Of a stretch of DNA of 10,591 nt, positions 1-6,378 are shown one piece after another (positions within the stretch are counted from its first letter, which is position 1; each line of letters starts with the position of its first letter). The notes beneath the pieces are model-generated. The model saw only the letters and a list, made by a program, of their open reading frames with translations. It had not been told where the DNA came from and did not search any database. Made by a program: the position numbers and the translations under genes. The DNA is from Beroe ovata (lineage: Eukaryota; Ctenophora; Nuda; Beroida; Beroidae), in the NCBI GenBank assembly GCA_946803715.1, contig CAMPET010000288.1, forward strand, positions 64,001 through 74,591, written 5' to 3'.

Positions 1-173
1 ATCAGTTAATTGTGGGGGGTGGCCAGTGGGAAAGAGGTATGAGAAGTAATTTCAAAGAGAAAAAACTTGACAAAAACAATTTCACTCACTGACACGGTTT
101 TATATTTCATAACCGACGTAAATAACAACATGAATGCAGTATATAATGCATCATACGTTATGTTGTTCCTCAC
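1..173 (-). other. Intron downstream of unit 3 exon M (partial)
   Basis: AT-rich non-coding sequence that begins with the exon M donor gtgagg and runs off the window edge. It is identical to 6206-6378 downstream of unit 1 exon M. By analogy with unit 1, another exon A could lie beyond the left edge. Confidence 0.55.
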
Positions 174-416
174 CTCAGTCTCAGAAGCCAACTCCTTTCC
201 GAGCTTCTCCTCACTCCTCCTCGTCTCCTCCGCCAACTTCCCCATCTCCATAGCAACCTCCTCCCTCTCCCTCGCCACCGCCGTCTCCATGTCTCCCTTT
301 GCTCGGTTCAGTGTCTCTACACGGTCTCTCAGTGAGACACAGCAGGTCTCACTCTCTTCGAGAAACGATTTTGTCTGTTTCAGTTCCGCTTCCAGTTCCT
401 CAATGTTCAATTGCAA
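174..416 (-). CDS. Unit 3 exon M, coiled-coil segment (81 codons)
   Basis: Reads from LQLNIEELEAEL to KLGKELASETE. The acceptor is ttcgcag before TTG and the donor is GAG|gtgagg, both phase 0. Composition is strongly coiled-coil (E, K, R and L, with no Pro), with adjacent Cys residues (ETCC) near residue 24. An open frame continues past the donor to position 6, but that part loses the charged composition and becomes hydrophobic and AT-rich, which supports the donor chosen. The exon is identical in sequence to unit 1 exon M. Confidence 0.8.
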
Positions 417-533
417 CTGCGAATTGAAGCGCTTAATTTACGAAGCGATGATTGTGATAGACATGTGCCATGTTCAAGATCTTATTTAGATTTGAAAGCG
501 GTGGCAATCATTCCGAAGTCGATATATTCCTAC

Positions 534-656
534 CCGTCGGATAAGATCCCCCGACACAATACTTTTATCCTGGAGAATTGCCAGCTCCTGTGCGCGCACT
601 GAACTTGCACGTGCTTCCTCGCTCATCTTCTCTATTCTCTCCTCTAGCTCAGCGAT
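534..656 (-). CDS. Unit 3 exon L, coiled-coil segment (41 codons)
   Basis: Begins IAELEERIEKMSEEARA and ends GDLIRR. The acceptor is catatag|ATC and the donor CGG|gtagga, both phase 0. The first 30 residues are typical coiled coil. The tail (SIVSGDLIRR) is less regular, so the donor is slightly less certain than in neighbouring exons; reading past it meets a stop within about 15 codons. Identical to unit 1 exon L. Confidence 0.7.
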
Positions 657-821
657 CTATATGGGGGAAGAATCAGTTGTCTGTCAACTGGGAATCGTCT
701 TATTAAAATTACGTTTTCTCGAGGAATTGATTAACGATCTATTCTCACAGACTCTCACGAATCATTACCGCCAATCACTATAATAGCAACACTCTATGTT
801 ACCATAGCAACGGTATCACAC

Positions 822-929
822 CTTGTATTTGTGTTGTTCTCTGTCCACTTCTCGCTCGTGCTTCACCCTCTCCAACTCTGCTGTGTGGATGGAAACTGTC
901 TCTTCCATCTGACTGTTCAATTCCGATAT
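822..929 (-). CDS. Unit 3 exon K, coiled-coil segment (36 codons)
   Basis: Begins ISELNSQMEETVSIHTAELE and ends REQHKYK. Acceptor ctcacag|ATA, donor AAG|gtgtga, phase 0 on both sides. It is too short to stand out as an open frame but was found by splice borders and by conservation. It differs from unit 1 by one residue (Glu here, Ala there, in the KHER-VDRE stretch). Confidence 0.75.
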
Positions 930-1024
930 CTGTGAGTAAGAATAGACGAGGAATAATCATCACAGAATGACGTGAAACAATAATTAATTGCTATAATAAA
1001 GTGCAGTTAGTTTAATCTTGTTAC

Positions 1025-1225
1025 CTTGCATTGATACTCCTCCCTCTCGTTCCCCTGCTCCTTCATAATATCTGCCAACTTCCCCCTCAACTCCTCAATC
1101 TCCCTGACTTGGCTCTCTGCCAAATTTCCCTGCTCCACTGACTCTGACATTGCTGCTTGTAACCGTGTTATCTCTTCTGATGCACGTGTAAACTCCTCTT
1201 TGCACGTGCTAAACTCAGCTTCACG
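1025..1225 (-). CDS. Unit 3 exon J, coiled-coil segment (67 codons)
   Basis: Begins REAEFSTCKEEFTRASEE and ends EREEYQCK. Acceptor ctctcag|CGT, donor AAG|gtaaca, phase 0. Charged coiled coil with Ser/Thr-rich a/d positions. It differs from unit 1 at five of 67 residues (Arg/Cys at the first codon, then Thr/Ala, Met/Ile, Asn/Thr and Asn/Ser), one of the more diverged exons. Confidence 0.8.
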
Positions 1226-1336
1226 CTGAGAGAATGTATAGACGTGGAGATTCACGCGCATTTTTTTGCCAATAATTGAAGTAGGCCAAGTTTCGTGATT
1301 CATAAATATAACACATCTACACGAAACTCGACGAAC

Positions 1337-1471
1337 CTGGTCCAGAAGGTTCTGTTTATCGGACACACTCTGTTCGAATGAAGCTATCACTCTCCCACTT
1401 TCCTCGATCTGGTCCTCGAGCGAAGCAATCTCAGCTGCGCTCGACTCCAGAGCAACCGTGAGCAACTTTAC
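1337..1471 (-). CDS. Unit 3 exon I, coiled-coil segment (45 codons)
   Basis: Begins VKLLTVALESSAAEIASLED and ends SDKQNLLDQ. Acceptor ctccctag|GTA, donor CAG|gttcgt, phase 0. Starting right after the AG joins it in frame to exon H. Four conservative differences from unit 1 (Ala/Ser, two Ile/Val, Val/Leu) suggest a coiled-coil core kept under constraint. Confidence 0.75.
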
Positions 1472-2036
1472 CTAGGGAGCAACGGAATTATCTAGCGACT
1501 GTGGTGTCAGGGTCCCGAGTGGTGTCAGTATTTGGTGGTGTCAAATTGCCCAAACAAAAGTGGTGTCAGACGAAAGTGATGTCAATGAAGCCGCACAACG
1601 CAGACAGGCGTAAACAAGCAATGCAGCATTCTCAAGCCACCCCAAGATTCCCTTCAAATCCGCTTATCATTAGTCACTCCTACTTCATTGATATTGCCAT
1701 GGACTGACCCCCCTATCTATCCCTTTAACTCCATATATAACACTGAGTTCTGACTAAGTCAACAAGCATGAGAATTTAATGTGCGCATTTATCGAAGATA
1801 GAGCTAGCAAGTTCAACTCCTCTTCAGTTATCGTTGTGATTGTTTAGCATTGAGGTAATTGGGTAAACTACGGTTCTTCAGAATAGCATCGGTATTTTCC
1901 CATGAGAGAGTTTGTTCAGAGACGACAAAACCACCCGTCCTAAACATGAGACACAGACGTGAGAGCCTCAAATATAAGACACTACTAACACAAGAGACAC
2001 ACGTGAGAGTGTGAGACACACGGGAGACACACAAAC
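1472..2036 (-). other. Intron H-I of unit 3 (565 bp), no convincing exon
   Basis: The longest intron of the unit. It holds a cluster of GTGGTGTCA motifs next to exon I (1501-1585), an AT-rich centre, and GAGACACACG-type imperfect repeats just after the exon H donor (about 1980-2034). A short open frame around 1830-1930 has no consistent splice borders in both units, so I do not call it an exon. Confidence 0.55.
1501..1585. repeat. GTGGTGTCA repeat cluster, intron H-I, unit 3
   Basis: Five copies of GTGGTGTCA(A/G), one with A for the second G of GTGG, start at 1501, 1519, 1535, 1560 and 1576, spaced 18, 16, 25 and 16 bp. In the transcript the motif reads TTGACACCAC or CTGACACCAC. The same motif forms a second cluster in intron E-F. 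Confidence 0.75.
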
Positions 2037-2231
2037 CTGTTCGGTGAGAGCAGTAAGGTTCTCCTCCCTCTCCCCTGTCTCCCTGTTCATTTCCTCCACC
2101 TGACTCTCCCTCTCCTTCACCACACCCTTCACTTGTTCCAGTTCCGCCTGAGTCAGATTGAGGAGGGATTCCAACTCTCCAATCTTCTCCTGAATGAGTG
2201 ATTTCTCTGTGTCAATTCTCACCGATTGAAG
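2037..2231 (-). CDS. Unit 3 exon H, coiled-coil segment (65 codons)
   Basis: Begins LQSVRIDTEKSLIQEKIGEL and ends REENLTALTEQ. Acceptor tctatag|CTT, donor CAG|gtttgt, phase 0. Regular coiled coil with high Glu content. Compared with unit 1, this copy has 13 extra nucleotides in its first 48 bases and is the one that keeps the frame from the shared acceptor. Five residues differ over the shared 51 codons. Confidence 0.8.
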
Positions 2232-2295
2232 CTATAGATGTTTTTTTCCAAAATTCTCTTTAATAAAAGTTAAACAGGAAGATGTGTCAGCATAC

Positions 2296-2387
2296 CTCCC
2301 GTTTGATTTGCTGGGGTGGTGCACAGCTCTCCACTTCAACCGTCTCATCAGCTTCAATAACGGGGAGCAGGACAGTTCCATCCGTCT
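2296..2387 (-). CDS. Unit 3 exon G, acidic linker segment (30 full codons)
   Basis: After two bases that complete a Glu codon with exon F, it reads TDGTVLLPVIEADETVEVES then CAPPQQIKRE. Acceptor ccttcag|AG, donor GAG|gtatgc; phase 1 in, phase 0 out. It contains Pro, Gly and Val-rich stretches, so it is not coiled coil; likely a flexible acidic hinge. It is the most diverged exon between units (five of 30 residues, all at the C-terminal third). Confidence 0.75.
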
Positions 2388-2472
2388 CTGAAGGGAAGGG
2401 GGATGTGTTATGACCGAGTCGAACATTCGACACCTTCATGCTGTTACCAAGACGTGACGCGCGACGTCGTGA

Positions 2473-2525
2473 CACGCGTTACACATCACGCGTTACACAT
2501 CACGCGTTACACATCACGCGTTACA
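2473..2525. repeat. 14-bp tandem repeat CACGCGTTACACAT, intron F-G, unit 3
   Basis: Three perfect 14-bp units start at 2473, 2487 and 2501, followed by a partial fourth (2515-2525). The array ends about 20 bp from the exon F donor. Each unit contains ACGCGT, a palindromic CpG-rich hexamer. Unit 1 has a degenerate version at the same place. Confidence 0.9.
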
Positions 2526-2545
2526 AACAACATGACGTTCCTCAC

Positions 2546-2755
2546 CAGTCTCCTCTTCCTCCTTCCCCTCCTTCAGACTATCAATCTCAGCCTGCTGTCG
2601 GGTGATAATCCTCGCGTACCTCTCAATCTCGAACGCCTGGTTGTCAACCTCTTCCTGGAGTTTGAGTACTTCGTCCTGGAGCTCAAACACGTTGTTACTC
2701 TCCGAATCGAGAATTTCGTCGTTGAGAGAGTCTTCCAGACTGGTGTCAATGGTTG
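2546..2755 (-). CDS. Unit 3 exon F, linker plus coiled coil (70 codons)
   Basis: The first two bases complete a Pro codon with exon E; then TIDTSLEDSLNDEILDSE is an acidic Ser-rich linker, followed by coiled coil from about residue 20 (NNVFELQDEVLKLQEEVDNQ) to KEGKEEEET. Acceptor ctatcag|CA, donor ACTG|gtgagg. Both ends are phase 1, so the exon is symmetric and could be skipped without a frameshift. Two residues differ from unit 1 (Val/Ile, Glu/Ala). Confidence 0.8.
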
Positions 2756-2862
2756 CTGATAGGGGGAAGAGTGGTGTCAAACGAAGAGTGGTGTCAGCGG
2801 AGCTGATGACTAGATAACGTGGTGTCAAGAAAATAGTGGTGTCAAGGATGAAATGGTGTCAG
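2740..2862. repeat. TGGTGTCA repeat array overlapping the start of exon F, unit 3
   Basis: Six copies of TGGTGTCA(A/G) with their preceding base start at 2740, 2771, 2788, 2819, 2836 and 2853, spaced 31, 17, 31, 17 and 17 bp. The first copy lies inside exon F (codons for IDTS), the others in intron E-F. Unit 1 lacks one 17-bp unit. Confidence 0.8.
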
Positions 2863-2883
2863 CGGTCGCTGTTCTGGACTCAC

Positions 2884-2989
2884 GAGCAAAATTAGGGTTT
2901 GCCTCCTTAGTGAACATGGGAACAGCAACTGATAGCCTCTTCTTCATCTTCTCCCTCTGTTCACACGCTATCGAGTCTTCCTCTTGAGT
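2884..2989 (-). CDS. Unit 3 exon E, coiled-coil end and hinge (35 codons plus 1 base)
   Basis: Reads TQEEDSIACEQREKMKKRLS, then VAVPMFTKEANPNFA. Acceptor ttcacag|ACT (phase 0), donor GCTC|gtgagt (phase 1). The first half is charged helix; the second, with two Pro and an NPNF run, breaks the coil. The donor gtgagt is a strong consensus. Protein sequence is the same in all three units. Confidence 0.8.
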
Positions 2990-3086
2990 CTGTGAATAAT
3001 TGCAATCAGCACCTGCTGTCGCAAAAATAAAGATTCCAAAATTTCAAACAGAGGACCAATGCTTCACCAATAGCATCATGCCAAAC

Positions 3087-3305
3087 CTGGAGTCGTTGTT
3101 GCGCTTTTTTCAGTCTCTTCGCAGCGATATGAGCATTCTTCTCCGCCTTTTCCAACTTCAGCTTACACGCACTGAACTTGGCATGAAGTTCGTCCAGTTG
3201 ATCCTTGAGTCTTTTGTTCTCCTCCACGCTCTCCTCCCAGAACCGCCTCAACTCATCGTTACTCTCCTCTCTCTCACAGTCCTCCCGCTCCTTGTTAGCC
3301 ATCGC
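3087..3305 (-). CDS. Unit 3 exon D, coiled-coil segment (73 codons)
   Basis: Reads from AMANKEREDCEREESNDELR to AKRLKKAQQRLQ. Acceptor cccccag|GCG after a very long pyrimidine tract; donor CAG|gtttgg (weaker in this copy; unit 1 has gtgggg). Phase 0 on both sides. The segment moves from acidic (FWEESVEENKRLKDQLDEL) to strongly basic at the C-terminus (KNAHIAAKRLKKAQQR). The protein is identical in all three units despite synonymous changes in unit 1. Confidence 0.85.
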
Positions 3306-3617
3306 CTGGGGGGTGGGAAGTTAGTGGGAGTGGGTGAGGGACTAAGTAGGAGTGGGAGAGTAAGTGAGGGAGTGAGCGAGGGAATAAGTGGATGTGGGAG
3401 AGTAAGCGAGGGAGTGAGTGAGGGAGAGGGTGAGCTAGGGAATGAGCGAGGAAGGAGAGAGGGAGTAAGCGAGGGAGAGAGGGTGATCCAGCAAGGGGTG
3501 AGGCGTCGAGGGAGTGAGACTGGGAGGAGGAGCGAAAAAGGAGGGAGCGAGGGGAAGGATGAGACTGGGAGAGAGTGAGAGAGTGAGAGATGAAAACTAT
3601 TCCCGCCAATAACTCAC
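3306..3617. repeat. Purine-rich minisatellite filling intron C-D, unit 3
   Basis: Almost the whole 312-bp intron is built from degenerate GAGGGAGTGAGC / GTGGGAGTGAG units with very few pyrimidines on the plus strand. In the transcript it is a polypyrimidine tract leading straight into the exon D acceptor. Open frames through it (Ser-Glu-Gly and Ser-Leu-Pro repeats) are by-products of the repeat. Confidence 0.85.
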
Positions 3618-3731
3618 CCATTGTAGTTTCTGGTTCTCCTCAAACATGGACTTGTACGCATCCTGTAGCTCATCATACTTGACCAGTTCATTCTGTGCTT
3701 CATGCAGGTACTTCCGTGTCATCTTCAGATC
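3618..3731 (-). CDS. Unit 3 exon C, coiled-coil segment (38 codons)
   Basis: Reads DLKMTRKYLHEAQNELVKYD then ELQDAYKSMFEENQKLQW. Acceptor ttaacag|GAT, donor TGG|gtgagt, phase 0. The stretch YKSMFEENQKL loosely resembles neck-adjacent coils of C-terminal (kinesin-14) kinesins, but the next exon is more rod and not a motor core, so I give this no weight for naming. Protein identical in all units. Confidence 0.8.
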
Positions 3732-3858
3732 CTGTTAAGTGTGAAACTACTGTCACCAATAATTAAAGCAGATCATCAATCACTTGGTTTGGAATTCTAA
3801 AACATTGGCGGTCAGATTTCTAAAACATTGGCGGTCAGCTTGCCGAGATTTTCCTCAC

Positions 3859-3951
3859 CTCATCTTTCTCAGCCATAACTTTCTTCAGGTTCGCTTCCTC
3901 GGTTTTAAGGGATTTGATTTCCCGGTCTGTACGCTTGATGATACCATCCAT
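3859..3951 (-). CDS. Unit 3 exon B, coiled-coil segment (31 codons)
   Basis: Reads MDGIIKRTDREIKSLKTEEA then NLKKVMAEKDE. Acceptor ccttcag|ATG, donor GAG|gtgagg, phase 0. Although it begins with Met, it sits between phase-0 exons and follows a pyrimidine-AG, so I treat the ATG as internal. Identical in all units. Confidence 0.75.
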
Positions 3952-4078
3952 CTGAAGGAAGAAAGATTCGGATCAGACAGTAATCTCATTAGTCATCGAC
4001 AACACAACTACAAAACAACTGCGACGCACCTGCGACACAACTGCAACACAACTGTGGTCACACACTAAGATCTCCTAC

Positions 4079-4195
4079 CTGACTATTTAGTCTCTCCACT
4101 GTCTGCTCATTGTCCTTTTCCGCTTGTATAGCTGCCTGCTTCTCTGCCTCTTTCAGAGCTCTGTGGAATGGAGATTCCGATAACCGAGTATTATA
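4079..4195 (-). CDS. Unit 3 exon A, start of coiled-coil block (39 codons)
   Basis: Ends ALKEAEKQAAIQAEKDNEQT-VERLNSQ before CAG|gtagga (phase 0). With acceptor ggtatag it begins YNTRLSESPFHR in phase 0, matching the phase at which exon M ends. A better-looking acceptor, ttccacag at 4161-4163, would start the exon at 4160 but gives a different phase that would not join to exon M. The 5' border is therefore less sure than the 3' border. Identical in all three units. Confidence 0.6.
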
Positions 4196-4372
4196 CTATA
4201 CCAACTCATCTACTGCAGCTCCCCCAATACCCTGATCACCCCCCCTTATGGTTGTTAGAATTTCTAATGGTCCTTGAGCTATGGTAGAAGTTTCAAGTCA
4301 ATCGGTCAATCCGTTAGGGAACCATCCCCAAATGCTCACACAAACTGACATGTTTAGGGTCGATAAGGGGTT
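4196..4372 (-). other. Intron upstream of unit 3 exon A, ending at an assembly join
   Basis: Non-coding sequence with a run of C (4239-4245) and a stretch reading ATCGGTCAATCCGTTAGGG. It is identical to 10403-10579 upstream of unit 1 exon A, and most of it also lies upstream of unit 2 exon A. It is cut by the N at 4373. Confidence 0.6.
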
Positions 4373-4373
4373 N
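4373..4373. other. Assembly join (single N)
   Basis: The undetermined base joins intron sequence upstream of unit 3 exon A to the middle of unit 2 exon F. Exons G-M expected to follow unit 2 are missing here, so the N probably stands for a gap of unknown length or a forced join. Confidence 0.85.
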
Positions 4374-4535
4374 GCTGTCGGGTGATAATCCTCGCGTACC
4401 TCTCAATCTCGAACGCCTGGTTGTCAACCTCTTCCTGGAGTTTGAGTACTTCGTCCTGGAGCTCAAACACGTTGTTACTCTCCGAATCGAGAATTTCGTC
4501 GTTGAGAGAGTCTTCCAGACTGGTGTCAATGGTTG
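4374..4535 (-). CDS. Unit 2 exon F, truncated by the assembly join
   Basis: Starts at the same acceptor as unit 3 exon F and is identical to it until the N. The last 48 bases and the donor are missing. The frame is open to the join, so it is incomplete and not a demonstrated pseudogene. Confidence 0.7.
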
Positions 4536-4642
4536 CTGATAGGGGGAAGAGTGGTGTCAAACGAAGAGTGGTGTCAGCGGAGCTGATGACTAGATAACGT
4601 GGTGTCAAGAAAATAGTGGTGTCAAGGATGAAATGGTGTCAG
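4520..4642. repeat. TGGTGTCA repeat array overlapping exon F, unit 2
   Basis: Identical to the six-copy array at 2740-2862, with the same 31/17-bp spacing. Confidence 0.75.
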
Positions 4643-4663
4643 CGGTCGCTGTTCTGGACTCAC

Positions 4664-4769
4664 GAGCAAAATTAGGGTTTGCCTCCTTAGTGAACATGGG
4701 AACAGCAACTGATAGCCTCTTCTTCATCTTCTCCCTCTGTTCACACGCTATCGAGTCTTCCTCTTGAGT
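4664..4769 (-). CDS. Unit 2 exon E, coiled-coil end and hinge
   Basis: Same sequence, acceptor and gtgagt donor as unit 3 exon E; phase 0 in, phase 1 out. Confidence 0.75.
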
Positions 4770-4866
4770 CTGTGAATAATTGCAATCAGCACCTGCTGTC
4801 GCAAAAATAAAGATTCCAAAATTTCAAACAGAGGACCAATGCTTCACCAATAGCATCATGCCAAAC

Positions 4867-5085
4867 CTGGAGTCGTTGTTGCGCTTTTTTCAGTCTCTTC
4901 GCAGCGATATGAGCATTCTTCTCCGCCTTTTCCAACTTCAGCTTACACGCACTGAACTTGGCATGAAGTTCGTCCAGTTGATCCTTGAGTCTTTTGTTCT
5001 CCTCCACGCTCTCCTCCCAGAACCGCCTCAACTCATCGTTACTCTCCTCTCTCTCACAGTCCTCCCGCTCCTTGTTAGCCATCGC
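4867..5085 (-). CDS. Unit 2 exon D, coiled-coil segment (73 codons)
   Basis: Same sequence as unit 3 exon D, including the weak gtttgg donor, and preceded by the same pyrimidine-rich acceptor tract. Confidence 0.8.
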
Positions 5086-5397
5086 CTGGGGGGTGGGAAG
5101 TTAGTGGGAGTGGGTGAGGGACTAAGTAGGAGTGGGAGAGTAAGTGAGGGAGTGAGCGAGGGAATAAGTGGATGTGGGAGAGTAAGCGAGGGAGTGAGTG
5201 AGGGAGAGGGTGAGCTAGGGAATGAGCGAGGAAGGAGAGAGGGAGTAAGCGAGGGAGAGAGGGTGATCCAGCAAGGGGTGAGGCGTCGAGGGAGTGAGAC
5301 TGGGAGGAGGAGCGAAAAAGGAGGGAGCGAGGGGAAGGATGAGACTGGGAGAGAGTGAGAGAGTGAGAGATGAAAACTATTCCCGCCAATAACTCAC
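5086..5397. repeat. Purine-rich minisatellite filling intron C-D, unit 2
   Basis: 312 bp, base-for-base like the tract at 3306-3617. Full identity in such an unstable sequence type points to very recent copying or to shared reads in the assembly. Confidence 0.8.
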
Positions 5398-5511
5398 CCA
5401 TTGTAGTTTCTGGTTCTCCTCAAACATGGACTTGTACGCATCCTGTAGCTCATCATACTTGACCAGTTCATTCTGTGCTTCATGCAGGTACTTCCGTGTC
5501 ATTTTAAGATC
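5398..5511 (-). CDS. Unit 2 exon C, coiled-coil segment (38 codons)
   Basis: Same protein as the other units. The first codons read GAT CTT AAA ATG where the others have GAT CTG AAG ATG, so both changes are synonymous. The acceptor is ttgacag instead of ttaacag. Confidence 0.8.
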
Positions 5512-5641
5512 CTGTCAAGTGTGAAACTACTGTCACCAATAATTAAATCAGATCATTCATCAATCACTTGATTTGGAATTCTAAACATTGGCGGTCAGAT
5601 TTGTAAAACAATGGCGGTCAGCTTGCCGAGATTTTCCTCAC

Positions 5642-5734
5642 CTCATCTTTCTCAGCCATAACTTTCTTCAGGTTCGCTTCCTCGGTTTTAAGGGATTTGA
5701 TTTCCCGGTCTGTACGCTTGATGATACCATCCAT
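5642..5734 (-). CDS. Unit 2 exon B, coiled-coil segment (31 codons)
   Basis: Identical to exon B of the other units, with phase 0 borders ccttcag|ATG and GAG|gtgagg. Confidence 0.75.
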
Positions 5735-5861
5735 CTGAAGGAAGAAAGATTCGGATCAGACAGTAATCTCATTAGTCATCGACAACACAACTACAAAACA
5801 ACTGCGACGCACCTGCGACACAACTGCAACACAACTGTGGTCACACACTAAGATCTCCTAC

Positions 5862-5978
5862 CTGACTATTTAGTCTCTCCACTGTCTGCTCATTGTCCTT
5901 TTCCGCTTGTATAGCTGCCTGCTTCTCTGCCTCTTTCAGAGCTCTGTGGAATGGAGATTCCGATAACCGAGTATTATA
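5862..5978 (-). CDS. Unit 2 exon A, start of block (39 codons)
   Basis: Identical to the other exon A copies. The 5' border uses acceptor ggtatag; the alternative ttccacag acceptor would start it at 5943 with a different phase. Confidence 0.6.
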
Positions 5979-6378
5979 CTATACCAACTCATCTACTGCA
6001 GCTCCCCCAATACCCTGATCACCCCCCCTTATGGTTGTTAGAATTTCTAATGGTCCTTGAGCTATGGTAGAAGTTTCAAGTCAATCGNACCGATGATAAA
6101 CCAGTTTGTAGTCTACAGTAATGATGCCGATGTTGAGGCTTGTGCAAGCTGTAGGTCAGCAATTAATTAAAGAGTGATTAGCTCAATTTGGGAGATTGTA
6201 TAAATATCAGTTAATTGTGGGGGGTGGCCAGTGGGAAAGAGGTATGAGAAGTAATTTCAAAGAGAAAAAACTTGACAAAAACAATTTCACTCACTGACAC
6301 GGTTTTATATTTCATAACCGACGTAAATAACAACATGAATGCAGTATATAATGCATCATACGTTATGTTGTTCCTCAC
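5979..6378 (-). other. Intron between unit 1 exon M and unit 2 exon A, with assembly join
   Basis: About 400 bp without a convincing exon, broken by N at 6088. The part 5979-6087 matches the sequence upstream of the other exon A copies. The part 6206-6378 matches 1-173. The stretch 6089-6205 is single-copy in this window because its counterpart would lie left of position 1. If the join is right, this is the intron that links one unit to the next. Confidence 0.55.
6088..6088. other. Assembly join (single N)
   Basis: The undetermined base interrupts the stretch CAAGTCAATCG that continues as GTCAATCCG upstream of the other exon A copies. This shows a break in the assembled sequence and not a natural junction. 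Confidence 0.85.

Larger units (their letters stand above)
174..4195 (-). other. Unit 3 (left): complete 13-exon coiled-coil block A-M
   Basis: This is the gene-level view of the left copy. Exons in transcript order are A 4079-4195, B 3859-3951, C 3618-3731, D 3087-3305, E 2884-2989, F 2546-2755, G 2296-2387, H 2037-2231, I 1337-1471, J 1025-1225, K 822-929, L 534-656 and M 174-416. They total 652 codons. All junctions are GT-AG and phase 0, except E/F and F/G, which are phase 1 on both sides and still join in frame. The product is rich in E, K, R, Q and L with heptad-like spacing, as in rod domains of structural or motor-associated proteins. An acidic linker with Pro and Gly interrupts the rod at the end of E, the start of F, and G. 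No start or stop codon and no globular domain is visible. Function is unknown; a cytoskeletal or scaffold rod is an inference from composition only. Confidence 0.7.
4374..5978 (-). other. Unit 2 (middle): partial block, exons A-E and part of F
   Basis: This copy is colinear with 2594-4195 at an offset of 1780-1783 bp. In transcript order it has A 5862-5978, B 5642-5734, C 5398-5511, D 4867-5085, E 4664-4769 and a truncated F 4374-4535. Exons G-M are absent because the N at 4373 interrupts F. Nearly every base equals unit 3. Differences cluster at about 5503-5610: two synonymous changes in exon C, plus substitutions and small indels in intron B-C. This pattern shows the copy is not a pure duplicate of the same reads. 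Confidence 0.75.

Noticed and set aside
67-489. Plus-strand open frame of 140 codons, repeated at 6272-6694
   Set aside because: It is antisense to exon M. Ser-rich translation is what the complement of Glu/Lys/Arg codons produces.
1828-2034. Possible extra exon in intron H-I (conserved stretch about 1858-1909 and 8092-8142)
   Set aside because: An open frame exists and a 51-bp stretch is identical in both units, but candidate acceptors are offset by 8 bases between units and no donor keeps phase. Such identity is not exceptional at this overall similarity.
2473-2525. CRISPR-like array
   Set aside because: The 14-bp units are directly adjacent with no unique spacers, in an intron of a eukaryotic gene. 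It is a minisatellite.
3000-3578. Plus-strand open frame of 192 codons with Ser-Glu-Gly repeats, also at 4780-5358
   Set aside because: It crosses the antisense of exon D and the purine minisatellite. The repeat is free of stops in several frames, and the opposite strand has conserved exons with splice sites.
3295-3621. Minus-strand open frame rich in Ser, Leu, Pro and His in the intron C-D tract
   Set aside because: It is the polypyrimidine side of the minisatellite, with composition set by the repeat; units differ there by repeat arrangement and not by codon-wise change.
3618-3731. Kinesin-14-like neck sequence (YKSMFEENQKL)
   Set aside because: In those kinesins this motif leads directly into the motor core. 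Here the following exon is a long coiled coil, so the similarity is probably compositional.
3859-3951. ATG of exon B as a translation start
   Set aside because: It follows a typical acceptor and sits in the middle of phase-0 coiled-coil exons; no promoter or 5' untranslated region is visible upstream.
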